Shown in pieces: positions 12,100 to 25,261 of a stretch of DNA of 64,000 bases. Made by a program: the position numbers and the translations under genes. This DNA is from Epiperipatus broadwayi. Lineage: Eukaryota > Onychophora > Udeonychophora > Euonychophora > Peripatidae. The notes below the pieces were generated by a model. The model was not told the DNA's origin and did not search any database. It was given only the letters and a program-made list of their open reading frames with translations. Where the stretch lies: NCBI GenBank assembly GCA_028023455.1, contig JAQFVV010013082.1, positions 126,001 to 190,000 on the forward strand, given 5' to 3'. Each line of letters begins with the position of its first letter. Within the stretch, counting starts at the first letter, position 1.

Positions 12100-12260
12100 T
12101 GTCCTGCGCCAAGCTGAGTGGTCTTATCAACGACAATCTTATTAAAAGACGCTGTTCCGCCACCGCCCGCTGCTTAAAAGGTAATTTTCGCATTTTTCAT
12201 AGTTCTCGCGTGTTATCAATTTTATTCTATTGAGCTCCTCGTGATAAGAACGGCTTAATT
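12100..12260 (+). promoter_or_regulatory. Local CpG-richer patch, possible promoter or first exon
   Basis: A short island of CG dinucleotides (cctgcgcc, caacgac, agacgctgttccgccaccgcc, ttctcgcgtg) stands out from AT-rich DNA. It contains AAAAG|GTAATT at about 12176-12186, which fits a splice donor on the plus strand. No open frame or TATA element proves a gene. It could equally be a decayed insertion. Confidence 0.25.
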
Positions 12261-12699
12261 AACATTATTTAAGGGACAGCAAATCTTTTCAAAAGTAGAG
12301 AGAAAAAAAGATCACGTTTTCGTTAATATGGAATGTTAATGGCTGACAGAAAATTTTAATTAATTTTTACAATATATATATTCTAACTTTATATCCACAT
12401 GCATATATTAATAGCGCAAATTTCCGATCCAAATTCTTACATACATATTATTATATATATATTGCATTTTTAAAATAAAAGAGAGCGTTTTAAATATGTA
12501 TTTTGATTATTAATTAATGACTGGCGCATACCTATAATTACCGTTATAAAACGGAGGCAAATTAGTATGGTATTTTGAATATAAAAACCATCTTCAAATC
12601 AGCACGTTTATCATTAAATAATAACTTTTTATTGCGCATTGATTATACGTGTGTGTGCATGCGTTCAAACGAAATAAAATTTTGTGCAGAACTGCAAAT

Positions 12700-12840
12700 T
12701 ATATTAATAGAATAATATTTCTGTAGTGAAAATTACACTACACTATAGAAATATTATTCTTTAAGTGGATAATCTCTTGTCTAATCAATGACTAATAAAA
12801 ATTATTAATATACATTAATAAAATATATTAATTTTCGCTA
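12700..12840. repeat. Partial family C repeat
   Basis: The segment with 'gtagtgaaaattacactaca' and 'gtggataatctcttgtctaatcaatgactaat' matches the ends of family C units at 59.6, 62.3 and 62.7 kb. The hammerhead-like part is missing here. Confidence 0.6.
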
Positions 12841-12989
12841 ACACACAAATTCGCGGAAAGTCTATACTTGAAATTATAAACAAACAACTATGTCACATGT
12901 GTGGATATTGGCAACTTGAGCCTAAATCCTTTGATTTTCTGGTTAAGATCAACTTAAAAGCATTACCTACAAATTTTTTTTACAAGTAT

Positions 12990-13380
12990 AAAAGACAGAT
13001 TCTATCAATAGAAGATTGCTGTAGTCTATGAAAAAGAGGGTCCAAAACCCAATCTCACATTTTTTTCTCATGTCCCAGCTTTAACCAGATCAGGCGGAAA
13101 TACAAGTCATATTTAAGAAGAAAAAATAAATATTATGTTTAAGGAATTTGGTAAAGGTCTTTTTTCGAAAGTAGGTGCCAATATCTTTGTTCTCTATACT
13201 ACATGGAGCACAAGATGTATATTTGTGTATAAAAACAGTCCAGGAAGACCACTAAATGCTTTTAGAAATAAACTAGAAACAATAAGAGAAAGGGACAAAA
13301 AGGTTTTCGAATACAAGGTATATACAAAATCCTGGTTGGGATTCTGTCAATCCTCAGAGCTATAGCACGACACAACTTGC
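12990..13380 (+). pseudogene. LINE C-terminal fragment (possibly Tx1/L1-like)
   Basis: Translation gives DCCSL*KRGSKTQSHIFFSCPSF (13014-13077), the C-x2-C...H-x4-C motif seen after the RT of LINEs, with the second Cys changed to a stop (TGT to TGA). After a frameshift, a 76-residue frame (13135-13365) reads FVLYTTWSTRCIFVYKNSP, similar to the extreme C-terminal 'Y-x-W-x-x-R' region of Tx1/L1-type elements. The fragment is degenerate and truncated at both ends. The clade call is inference. Confidence 0.5.
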
Positions 13381-13779
13381 CTCATTAATAATACAATATT
13401 TTTAAATAAATTTGTAATATCTAGTGTTTATGATTTTATTAATGTTGTAAAACAGAAAACAAATGTAACCAATGTTTTTTATTTCAGACAATGAAAAAAG
13501 TACCTTTGAAACATAAAAAATAAATTAACTGATTCACATGTGGACCGATTTTCTCGTAATTAAAAGTATTCCATAGAACGAAGGTCCATTAAAGATACAT
13601 TAGCCACTGGACAACAGAGACTTGATAGAAAAATTGATTGAGGTGAAAGTGTAAAGAGGTTTCTAGGATTATATATATAGGTCTACTTGCTCTATATTAA
13701 TATTTAAGTATGTTTCTAGGCTTAAGTAATGAAAGTGGATAAGTACAGTCAATAGATAATTTGTATATCTATATTACAA

Positions 13780-13990
13780 CATAGAGGATTTGAACAACAG
13801 ACTTTCAAGCACCCTTCAACTATTCACATGATCTCATATGACTGATACCCATGACCACACATATGTAGAAAAGATAAATAATCACAAATATAGGTATTTC
13901 GTGTGGAACCAGCACTCATCAGTTGGTCCAGATTATCATCTCTCACACACATATATAATCAGTGCTATCCCCTATATTTACAATTAAACT
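13780..13990 (-). repeat. Family B repeat copy
   Basis: It matches the 6.1-6.2 kb arm closely: 'gaacaacagactttcaagca', 'gataaataatcac' and 'gcactcatcagttggtccag'. It is a single copy, not a fold-back. Confidence 0.75.
13877..13937 (-). ncRNA. Hammerhead ribozyme motif B3, core conserved
   Basis: On the minus strand CTGATGA (plus 13916-13922) and GAAA (plus 13897-13900) are both intact. Stem II keeps three outer pairs GTG/CAC. Stem III is ATA/TAT with loop CC and cleavage triplet ATA. The stem I outer helix GATAAT/ATTATT is present; the inner helix has one mismatch. It is the only family B copy here with both core boxes intact. Confidence 0.6.
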
Positions 13991-14239
13991 CCAGGTATAT
14001 AAAGAATGCCTGTATTTCGAATATTATATCTATATTACATTTATTTTATAAAATGTACCTTACCGGTGTTAAACAAATATATCTACTTATGTTTTGTATC
14101 ATATACATATACAATTCACTGATTTGTAGTGAAAGTATTTAAATTTTGTTACTCTGACATAAATCACATTAATAGTGTTTTATTAGCAAATAGTTATAAT
14201 TATAAATTTATATAAAAAAGCCTTATTTCAAGCCCAAAA

Positions 14240-14765
14240 TGGACAAAATAGGAAACAAAAAGATGATAAATTGGCTATTAGGATTTGTGTTCCATATGTA
14301 AAAGGAACTACAGACAGTATCGGACGTATATTAAAATGCTATAATATAGATACAGAATTTTCTACTCATCAAAAGATCAGCAATATAATAGCCAAGCCTA
14401 AGGATGCAATCCCTCTTGAATCTCATGGTGTTTATAAAATCTCATGTGAAAATTGTAAAGCTTCTTACATAGGTATGGGTAATTGTTGCATCAGTGTTAT
14501 GACAGATGAGCATGCTAATGCAGTTAAACAACACTCATCATCATCAGCCCTCTGATTCCATACTATAGATTCAGGTCATAAAATTGATTTTTCTAGTACC
14601 AGGATCATATCCAGATGTGATAATCTTTACCAGTGCAAAATTAGAGAAGCCAGTGAGATACTTAAAAGGCCAGATTGTATCAATAAGCAAGATGATACAT
14701 GCAAACTTCCTCCTATTTGGAAAGATTTTTTTAAAAAAAAACATTCTTAATTTAACATTTTTGCT
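14240..14765 (+). pseudogene. Penelope-like element fragment, second PLE family
   Basis: The 94-residue frame (14271-14555) reads VPYVKGTTDSIGRILKCYNI, then KPKDAIPLESHGVYKISCENCKASYIGMGN and DEHANAVK: the linker and GIY-YIG endonuclease of a PLE. A second frame downstream continues with HKIDFSSTRIISR and LKRPDCINKQDD, the usual C-terminal tail. The Thr/Arg part after YIG is altered (GMGNCC), and a frameshift lies near 14560. It differs clearly from the 2.8-5.9 kb PLE, so at least two PLE lineages are present. No RT region remains. Confidence 0.85.
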
Positions 14766-14799
14766 ATTGGTGGAACTTTAACATTTTTTTCAAATCAGT

Positions 14800-15470
14800 G
14801 ACTGTAGTGCCTCTACAACTGTCTTTCTATCTTTTATCACTCAGTGGATGACTTGTGTGATCAAGTAAAAATGTCGGTATATCAATATTTAAATTTTTTA
14901 ACACGGATGAACCCGCAAAATATGTTTTTTATATATGCAACCTGTGAAAATCTTCGTATCAACATATAATTAAAAATCCATGAAAATATCTAATTTAACA
15001 TATACTATTCTTGGACAAAGATTAATTATTATTTGCAGAGTGTCAAAAAAGATGTAAGTTTTTTGTATTCTCACACCTATAATAAATATATTTTTAGGTT
15101 TAAATCTATATAACAACTTGGGTTTAAAGTATAAGAGGATTCTCTTTACTTCACTAAACTTCAAAAAGAAAGAAATGTTGTATAGATTAATAGAGAACAC
15201 TTGTTTAGCATTAGGATAGTCAATTAATAATTTGTTTTCTGGAAACATCAAAAGGTAAACATTATCTCTGTTCATGGATATAATCTTTTTATTTCTATTG
15301 TTTATTAAATTAAAAATTCATAAAAAATACCTAATTTAACACACACATGCATTATATATATATATATTGTAATGGACTAATTGAATAAAAACAATGGAAA
15401 GTTATAGCTATGGCATCAAGATTGTATATATTCCAGCCTGCAAATGTTTATAATTTGATAATGGTAGTGA
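14800..15470. other. AT-rich DNA, nothing recognised
   Basis: A 101-residue minus frame (14970-15275) is composed of AT-biased codons and resembles nothing I know. A short TA microsatellite lies at about 15353-15366. Confidence 0.4.
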
Positions 15471-15517
15471 TGAGTGCCATGCAAACTAGATAATTTATGC
15501 ACAACCAGATGGAGCCA

Positions 15518-16200
15518 CTCAGGACAGGCAACAAGATGGGTGAGAAAGGTAATGCGGTATGCAAAGGATTTGGATAAAAATATTATATCAGTATACTTGT
15601 ATAAAAGGTGGGATGATTGTGTTAGGAGGATTGTTGAGTGTTATAGTGGTAAGGAATGGGATAAAAGAATACATACATTAATAAAGAATAGGGAGTTGGA
15701 GAGATGGAGAACTAGTATGGAGAGTAAAAAAAGTTTAAATATATATAGAAGTAAATGGAACATTGGGTGCGAGTTAATTTATGATAATAGTAAGAAAAGT
15801 AGCTTATTGTTTAAGGCTCAAATGGGATCTTTAGCAACAAGAGAATATACATGTAAATGGAAATATATGGGTGATTTAATCTGTAAATTATGTAAGGAAG
15901 TTATAGAAAATATTAGGCATCTGTTGATTGAATGTAAATGCTTGAAAGTAGAAAGGGTACAAATAATGAAGTTATGGGAGAATAAATATGAACAAAGTGA
16001 TTATAAGGAGGATTTAGATATAAAGGCCATAGAGTTGATAAAGATTATGTTGTGGAAATGGGGTGGAGCTGATTATTGAAAAGCTTAGGGTGAGGAATGG
16101 AAGGGGAAGGTAAAGTGGCTAACAGGTTTCTTTGGGCATAGTTGCTGAGAGATTCCTGACTCGTTTAAGGAGAAGTCACATATCACATCAACATCACATC
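15518..16200 (+). pseudogene. LINE family L 3' fragment, plus strand
   Basis: This is a 5'-truncated copy of the 7.2-9.8 kb LINE. The frame covers QATRWVRKVMRYAKDLDK, YLYKRWDDCVRRIVECYSGKEWDKR, then MGSLATREYTCKWKYMGDLICKLCKEVIENIRHLLIEC (zinc motif) and IKAIELIK. The 3' UTR (gtggctaacaggtttctttg) and the CACAT-rich tail (about 16176-16200) are kept, so the true 3' end is present. It has one long open frame of about 180 relevant residues, better preserved than most copies; about ten residues around GLRRDKG are deleted compared with the 54.6 kb copy. Confidence 0.85.
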
Positions 16201-16536
16201 AGTGACCTTAGGGTCTGTAGTCAATATGCATGTGCAGAATATGAACATTTTAAAGCTAGAATATTAAAATAAGAGTAACACACTGAATAGATATAATAAA
16301 TCCAAATCCAATATCCATCATTGAAAGACCTTGCATTAACTCCAAAATAAAATAGAAAACTAAATAAATTTAAATACCAAGGGCACCATCATAAATAATA
16401 ATAATAATAATTTTTACTATACAAAATATACATTGTAATTATTACATTTAAAACATTAAATAAGAATAATTCAAAATAATAAATTAATAATTATGTTTTT
16501 TATAGATTTTTAATAGTAATTTTACAATCTTAAAAG

Positions 16537-16734
16537 TCAGCATTTATTTTTTATAGCATCTGTATACAATTGTAATCACATTTTATTGCTGCATAAATTC
16601 TATATCTTGTATGGGTCAGAGGGTATTCATTTATTATTTAACACTCGCAAAAAGCGTTTGCACAATTTGGTTTGAAAAAGCCAATATGAATGTGATTACA
16701 ATTGTATACAGACGGTATAAAAAATAAATGCTGA
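16537..16734. repeat. Inverted repeat, family E
   Basis: Arms at 16537-16580 and 16691-16734 (tcagcatttatttttta ... gtaatcaca and reverse) enclose a half unit of the family E repeat with 'cactcgcaaaaagcgtttgc'. Confidence 0.75.
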
Positions 16735-16764
16735 TTTATATATATGATTAATTTCAGTTGGAAT

Positions 16765-17030
16765 GACGTTCAGTAAATTCTAGTAAATTTCATCGGCGTC
16801 ATTCATTCATAAGTTATATATAGTAATTCAAAGTGACTGTTCTATAGTTACACCTTCTGTGCCAGTACTTCAGATTTGCTCATATATAAATATTTGAGTC
16901 ATAGTAATAAGAGGATTCCTTTTATTGCAGCATAAATTCTATATCTTGTATGGGTCAGAGGGTATTCATTTATTATTTAACACTCGCAAAAAGCGTTTTT
17001 GGTTTGAAAAAACCGATATGAATCTTAAAA
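16765..17030 (+). repeat. Dispersed repeat, family E
   Basis: The unit begins gacgttcagtaaattctag, passes 'aagaggattccttttattgc' and ends in 'ttatttaacactcgcaaaaag'. Its second half is duplicated at 16575-16675, and a diverged full unit lies at 58983-59215. No coding frame or hammerhead core is visible. A non-autonomous element is likely; type unknown. Confidence 0.7.
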
Positions 17031-17489
17031 GTATATTTCACTTCTGTTAAAATGAGATTAATGTAATATTATAAAATATCGTTTCAAGCCTTTTTATTAG
17101 AACTTATTATTACACGATAATTGAAATAATCAAACATACTTATCATTTAGGATTTAGATTGTGTTTTTGAGTTGTATACTATAATCGTGAAACAGAACCA
17201 AAGTATATAATCTCATTAAGAGTTGACACTATTTAACTCTCCCTTTATGAAAAAGATTAAAAATGTATATATTGCTGCTTTGCTTCAAGTTATACATCTT
17301 TAAAGTATATCAAAAGTCAATACCTATAATTAAATGTATTAATTAAATATTTTTATATGTTTTTCATATTAAAAAAAAACTTAACCAAAACAATCATCTT
17401 TATAATCGGTTTATATATGCATATTAAGCATTAATTAATATTTTTTATTTTCAATATTTGCTCAACACAAGTATTATTATTATTATTTT

Positions 17490-17612
17490 TTTTTCCATAT
17501 GTCATAGCATCGTCCGGGAGGCGAACCCACAACCGTCTGCAACCAACTACTTGCTTGCAAGGCGGCTGCAATGACCTCTCGGCTAACAACACTTGACAAC
17601 ACAAGCAATATT
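17490..17612 (-). repeat. tRNA-derived SINE
   Basis: On the minus strand an A box (TAGCCGAGAGG) and a B box (GGGTTCGCCTCC) lie in tRNA-like spacing, followed by CCGGACGATGCTATGACA. The same tail follows the SINE copies at 50.8 and 63.4 kb. A poly-A/AAT-rich stretch follows. These are the marks of a RNA polymerase III SINE. Confidence 0.8.
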
Positions 17613-17614
17613 AA

Positions 17615-18430
17615 GACTATATTTTACATAGAACGCATTGTGGAATTATTTTTTTTATAAATTAAAAGAAATAATATTACCATTTTTTTTATTTGTCCTG
17701 GATAATGCAATTGTGAATAAAAATTGGTAATTATCCTCACGTCTTTGTTTCTTCAGGTCCATCAGTAATCCCTCGAAGCTGATGAAATAATAATGAAACG
17801 GAATTATTGGTAATAAATATTAACCGTCAATATCCGACTTTGTTTTTGAACCATATTTTTTTTATTCTTTTGCTTTCTTGTTGATCGAAAATATTCTAAT
17901 TTATGATATATCCATTAATTTCGAAGAAAGTTTTTTATATTATACAATACTTATTCTATGTTAGACTTTTAATGCTATACTTTCCATGCTATGATTTTTG
18001 TTAATTCGAGAGATTTGTTTTATAGAATTATTATTTTATACTAACTGCTCCATTAATTTGAAAGAGGAAGATTTGTGATGCATAATTTACTTATTTCAAG
18101 TTAATCCCTTCATCTAATCTCCTGGAACATATTATAGCAAATGAAGGGATAAACCCCTTCCTCTAACATATTACTTTAGTAATTTATGTTTTTGATTTCT
18201 GATCACTTAAAATATATGATTAATACCCAGTTCAGTTTTAAAACAAGAGATTTGAAAAAAACATTGTATTTTTATCCAAAATCATGCTCTTTTACAAAAG
18301 CAGGTCATTATTTTAATAAATTATTACTTTTCCTGTCTTATGTCCAGCATTCTTATAAATTAACTCATTTATATAAATAAAAATATTTATTTGAATACAA
18401 GTATAATTATATACTTGGAGTTTTAGATGT
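17615..18430. other. AT-rich DNA, nothing recognised
   Basis: No feature can be supported beyond short AT-biased frames. Confidence 0.4.
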
Positions 18431-18434
18431 GACT

Positions 18435-18570
18435 TATAAGGGATTCAAATACAGACTTTCAAGCACCCTTCACCTATTTGTTCTATCTCACACAACTGAT
18501 ACATATGACAACACACATGTGAAAAAGATAAATGATCTCCAATATACATATTTCATGCTGAATCATATTT
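18435..18570 (-). repeat. Truncated family B repeat
   Basis: It starts like the other B copies (gggattcaaatacagacttt, tcaagcacccttcacctatt) but stops inside the hammerhead region after 'ccaatatacatatttcatgct'. Only the GAAA side of the core remains. Confidence 0.65.
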
Positions 18571-18877
18571 TTATTAATTGTAATAATAATTATTTAATAA
18601 TCTAGAGCAACAAACTTACTTTTTTTATTTATTCTAGATACCAAGTAATAACAATATTAATTTTATAAAATATTATTGATGTGTATATTTTAAATATAAT
18701 TTTCTATTTATTATAACATGCACAAGCATCACGTATTGACCAGGTTATTTATCTATAGCCAATACAAATTATAATTTTTTATTAATTATATTTTAAATAT
18801 TTTTTTAAACAATAACAATAATAATATAGCTTTTGTTTCTATTATTTTTATAAATTTATTTAAACGTGATTACTGTA

Positions 18878-19361
18878 AGTAATATTTACTGAGGCTGTAA
18901 CCTCAAGAATATGCGTGTAAAAATGCGATATTAGGGACCTCTACAGGTCTTAACCACAAGCTTATGCTTTGGAAGAAAAGAGGGGAACTTCTTTACTTCA
19001 ACCTACTTTCTATTTAAATAGATGAAGCTGAAGGGGTTAGATCTGAGAGCGTGAAACTATTCAATACTTCATTGATTAAGTCCACATTTCTTATTACACA
19101 TTAATATTCATGAAATCTTTTGATTTATAATGAGTCAATATGTAATAAGAAATGTGGACTTAATCAGTGAAGTATTGAATAGCTTCACGCTCTCAGATCT
19201 AACTGCTTCAGCTTCACCTATTTAAATAGAAAGTAGGTTGAAGTAAAGAAGTTCCCATCTTTTCTTCTAAAGTGTAAGCTTGTGGTTAAGACCTGTAGAG
19301 GTCCCTAATATCGCATTTTTACATGTATATTCTTGAGGTTACAGCCTCAGTAAATATTACT
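18878..19361. repeat. 484-bp near-perfect palindrome
   Basis: Two arms of about 225 bp run from the ends (AGTAATATTTACTGAGGC ... reverse) to a short centre near 19110-19140, with only scattered mismatches. A diverged single arm is recognisable at about 20850-20980 (cttatttaaataaaattgag, gggtcccatctttttctaat). It encodes no protein. It could be a fold-back MITE or a recent inverted duplication of a shorter repeat. Confidence 0.85.
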
Positions 19362-19379
19362 TCTATTATTTTTATTTTT

Positions 19380-20560
19380 TTAAAAATACTTTCTAGTTTT
19401 CATATGACCCTCATTGTTTTAACAACATATATAAAATTAAATTGAAAGTAAATTATATTCCTGCAAACTATGAATAAACCGCTGTTTCATCAACAAACAA
19501 TAAAGAATAGAATGGACCAATCTATTCGCAAGCTTATGTTAATAAATTTTGGTTATTTAATAATCTTAAAAATTCAACTTGGACATAATATTTTAGCCAG
19601 ATGTAAATGTGAAATTAAAAATTTTGAATTTATAATCAGTCAAATAAAAGATGGAGCCCGAATCTTGTGTTACTTATAAATGATGTAGAAGTGGCTCAGA
19701 CTTTCATGTGAAATAAATAAATAATGTTCTTTACATCAGTAAAGGATAAAGAATGGATTCGATATATCTGTTTCTTTAAGCTTGCAATGTTAAAGAGATG
19801 GTTTATGAAAAATTTTGAAAATTCATAGTGGATATATATATATATATATATTTTAGCCAATTTTGAAACATTTTGAAAATTCATAGTGGATATATATATA
19901 TATATATATTTTAGCCAATTTTGAACATTTAGTCAATTAAACAAACTATGGCAAATGAAGCTTACTTTCAACATTGTTAATGAATCAAAGTTTATTAACA
20001 TTGTAGGCTTAAAGTATAGATAGATCTGATGTATACAACATGATTCTGTTGGCATAAAGAGGTTTTTTTTAATAACTCACAAGAATATAGTTTACTTTCA
20101 TTTTGATATACATAAGCACAAAGATACGATTTTAAAACAGACAACACACCACACCCCACACATATCATGATGTAAAATCAATATTTTCTCCATAAAATTC
20201 GAAATAATCTATTGTCTTAAAATAAATTATTTAAAACATTGCTTTACTTATACCTTATTTGCAAGTAAGATTAAACAGTTTCTTTCAATAACTCACTACA
20301 GCCCAAAGTTCAGCCCCTTATAAAGAACAGTGTATAAAAAAACATAAAATCTCCAGGCTTACCAATTACTGGGTTTTGAGAGTTTGTCTCTTTACCCATG
20401 CTTTCTTTACTCTCTAGTATTGGACGATCATCATTAGGATGATATAATATTTAAAATAAAATTTATGAATCTGTTTTACTGATTTCCATACAAACCCTGT
20501 CATGAATAGCAAACTAGTACATTATCGCTACACTATACCATAGAATCAATAGCTTATCTA
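19380..20560. other. AT-rich DNA with a 58-bp tandem duplication
   Basis: The only structure is a direct duplication at about 19813-19925 (ttttgaaaattcatagtgg followed by a TA run and ttttagccaatttt, twice, period 58). No gene is recognised. Confidence 0.55.
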
Positions 20561-20564
20561 TATA

Positions 20565-21300
<736 letters not shown>

Positions 21301-21309
21301 AGAAATTAT

Positions 21310-23775
21310 ATAAATAAATATTATGTTATAGAGACATGAAGAGAAAGAAAAGAATCTTTCTATTTTGAATAGTATTACTATTCTGGATTTATAGATCGAT
21401 TTTGAAATTATATATATATATACAGAGTGGATCTTAAAATTATTTATTCCATATTACAACTTAATATTTTTTATAGTAGAAGCTATTTTAGGCTTTTACT
21501 TTATCCAATCCAGGGTTCATATGGACTAATCCAGATAAAAGTGTTGGAATCAAGATGTTTATGCAGGCATCTATTGAGATATTTCACTTTTTTTTAATTT
21601 GAAAATTCCCATATATATTATATTTTGATATTTTAATTCTCCAAAAATTTAAAATACCTCAGGATAATTTAAAATGTGATGACTTCAAAATGTTTTAGAT
21701 ATGACGTGATATGTTTGATGAGTTTCCTTCTTTGTTATCAAATTTCACATGCTTTGCAAGATTACTTAGAGGAAATTTTAAAGTGACTAAAACTTGATGT
21801 TTTTGTGAAGTATATTAACTTATTCATTAGTGATTAATTTTATTGGCTGAGATAGGTAAAACTCTAAACTTCTAATTGGTCAACTCACAAACTCAAGTAT
21901 CAAAATATATTCATCTTTTAATATTATATTCACTTTAGTGTCATTTGTGAAAGGTATATTAATAATTTGTCAAGTTAAGAAAGTGAACGAAAGTTTTTTT
22001 CAAAAATAAATTTTTATTTATAATTATAAAAATATTTGATAATGACATATCTTTAAACAAACATTAGTAACCAACTAAAAAGTGTTGCTGACATTGTTGT
22101 GATGTCAGTGATTTTTTTGTCAATATTACGGTGCTGAAAAATAAATAATTTCTGCTAAACTCTTAACTATTTTTCTAAAATAATTTTATTTTTAGCATAT
22201 TTCATCAAAATAATTCATAATTTGTCAAAAAATACTTTTAAAATGGTCTAAAACATTTGTTTATCATTTTTGAAATGAAACAAAAAGAAATCGTAACTCT
22301 TCAGTTATTGACAACCATTTTCTTTGTTGCCGAAATGTAACAGCCAATAAGATTCAAGAAGAGCTCACCTACTTCTTCTGTTAGAACTTTAATGATAGTT
22401 TTATTGATTTTTTACTTGTAAAATAATTCAAGAGAGGGCAGCATCTTATGGAACTTTTTTTAACCTTTAAAAAAAAGCACAAAATAGTAATTTTAACATT
22501 AAAAATAAGGAAAATATACTATTAAAAGTGGAATCTTGAGTTAACTTGAACTTAGCTATCAAACTGTTAAAATTCATGATTATTTTTGCACAATAATTGT
22601 GTAATAATTATTAAAAATCAAAAATATGCATGATAACATATTTATTTTTTATATAAATGTTTTATTTTTTTAAAGTTGATGGTAATAAGTTCTAATATAA
22701 ACAAACAAATTATGAAGTGGTAAATATGCCATTTCAAAATAATTACTAATATATTATTACTGACACTTTGATAACATATATTGTGATATTGTACAGATTA
22801 TGTAAAAAACATAATATTTTAAAGCATAATTTGATTGATTTATTGAATACTGATTTTAATTCATTCACATTTTAAACACAAGTTTCAATAAAAAAAAATG
22901 AATTGGTTTTATAAAATCAATCTGCTTCTTCCAACCATTGAGTGATGAAAAGATTTGTTGCACAATAATTGTAAAGTTCAAATATGATTTTTTAGAATTT
23001 ATTACATTCATAAATTTCTACCAAATCAAGTCTAATTTATTATATACTGATATAAAATAATGGTTTAATACTAAAATTGAATGTTGAAACTACAAAATCT
23101 GGAAGAACAATTAAATCTATCACTGTATGGGAGAGTTAAGATGATTGGCAATAATTAATAATGTAGATACAGAGTATGTTTTATTGATGTAAACTATCCA
23201 CTTTATTTATTCAGTACCCTCTCTAAATATCCAATTAAGTTTCAGTGCTTGTAAGGTTTGTTTTAAGCTCGAATAAGTTTAACATGTATAATGCAAGTTC
23301 TTGCATTCTGATTTTTTAATTCTATGATGAATCTTCTTTGCATTAAGGAAAAGCAGTATTCCAATCAAATTGTTAGTGAGAAAGTGAAAAAGCTGTAAAT
23401 TTGATATTTTTTAATAGTATTGTATATATAAATCATAATTCTACTTATCATATGCAGTTCATACACAAGGGTTCCTTTTTATTTTTATTATTGTGCTTTT
23501 AATAATGGTCTGCAAAATAACTAAATCTTGAAAAATGGTTAATTATTAAAAATTGGAAGGAATTATGAAGAAGATTATTGGTCAGTTGAATCAGTCAGCT
23601 GCTTTGAAAGTGTAGATAACAAAGTATGGCATAAGCTGTGTAGAAAAAGCATAATTATTATTTATTAGTGGAAAGTTTATAATTTCAAAATAATTAGATT
23701 CTATAGAAAAAAATATTAAAGCTATTATAAAATGAACATTGTACAGGTACGCTACATATTAATATATACAAATCT
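21310..23775. other. AT-rich DNA, nothing recognised
   Basis: There are about 2.4 kb with no open frame above background, no repeat shared with the rest of the window, and no RNA gene that I can support. Confidence 0.4.
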
Positions 23776-23789
23776 AACATTTCTAATAT

Positions 23790-24692
23790 ACACCTGGGTC
23801 TCATTTTATGCAGTAGATATGGTTCCTCAGAAAATGTGCGCAAAAGAAATCACACAAAAATAAATGTAACTTACCTTGAAAAATGGGGGATAGGTTCCCA
23901 TAATTTTCAGAAATTGGCATAAAAGCAAAGCCACAAGGAACAATTATTTTAAAATTCGCATTAAAAAAATGAGGAAATAAAGTATGACGAATAAAAAATT
24001 TCAAATATATGAAAAAAATTAATATAAGACAAACTTTTTTTACTTTTTTTATTAACTACAGTATTTAATTTTACATTTTTTCATACATATTTTAATCATT
24101 ACCACTATTTTACAGTATGCGTTCGTTAGTGAACTAGTAAAAAATCAGATTCGTGATATATTGTACAACTAGCACCACTTCCAGTCTTGTGCTGTGTTAA
24201 TGGTTTTCTGTTTCTATATTAAAAAATGAGATCGAAATCAAAACAAAAAAATCTACATTATCTTTAGAAAGATTATTTTCAGTTTATAAAATCAATAAAA
24301 TCTTCATTATTATTTATTTTAAAAATCAAAAAATATTTATTTCTGTTAATATCTAACAAAATACGTTTTAAAAGTTTAAAATTTTTGAATATTTATTGTG
24401 ATATTTTTATACATACGTATAAATCTATTATTATTATTTACTTATTAGTATAAGTAGGTTATTTACATAGAAGCTAAGATTCTAAATACAGCTTCAGGCC
24501 ATATTCAGTAAACTGCTAATATAATGTTATATTTTTGGAAAAAAAGTATTTCAAGTTAAAATAAGTTATTAATAATTTAAATTTCGTGACATCTAATAAA
24601 TATAGTGAAATATGAAGGATATTAAGAAGAAACATGAATTACATAACTTCAAAATCACAATAAAATAATCTGCATAAAATGAGACCCATGTG
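23790..24692 (-). mobile_element. Non-autonomous Tigger/pogo-type element
   Basis: Terminal inverted repeats CACCTGGGTCTCATTTTATG and its near complement at the right end (CATAAAATGAGACCCATGTG) are flanked by TA on both sides, the target duplication of Tc1/mariner-superfamily transposons. Internal parts (catacatattttaat, aatgagg, gcgcaaaagaaatcacac) match the 60.2-61.5 kb element in opposite orientation. That longer copy carries a transposase remnant; this one does not. Confidence 0.75.
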
Positions 24693-24699
24693 TACACAG

Positions 24700-25260
24700 T
24701 ATGTCCCAGTGAATAAATGGCTAGAGTCAGCTTTTTGCATGCTTCTTACAATGTTATATATTAATAAATGCATGTATTATGGTTTAGCAATTTAATCACA
24801 TATGAAGGTAGTAACATGTCTGAATCAGAAGTTTCATCAATGAACACACCCCAACCTATGATGTAATCATACATTAATAAGCAAATTTTAATATAAATTA
24901 GGCAATGATTCAAGCAGAGTATGATAGTGAAGCTATAAGTTGCAGAAATGTTTTCCAGTGGTTGGCAAGATTTAGCTTTCAGCAGAAAAATCACTCAAGA
25001 TGATATACAAAGATACAAAACACACAGTTACACTTTCTATCCTAACTTGCGATGGAGACATGATAGTGTCTTTAAACTTTTGTGATAAGTAGTTAAACTG
25101 TGTACTATATATTATATATTGATTCAGAAATGATGCTATAGAAAGCATGGGAAAAAACCAGTCATCATTGCACTGAAATATACTATATATTATAAATAAA
25201 ATCCAAACAGCAAATTATCATAATTTTACATTTCTGATTATGTTTTTTCTGCAATATGTC
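24700..25260. other. AT-rich DNA, nothing recognised
   Basis: No gene or repeat is recognised between the Tigger-type MITE and the RTE-like fragment. Confidence 0.4.
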
Positions 25261-25261
25261 A

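Noticed and set aside
16765-16830. Family E repeat as a ribozyme carrier
   Set aside because: It lacks any CUGANGA/GAAA pair; only a short inverted gacg/cgtc is present.
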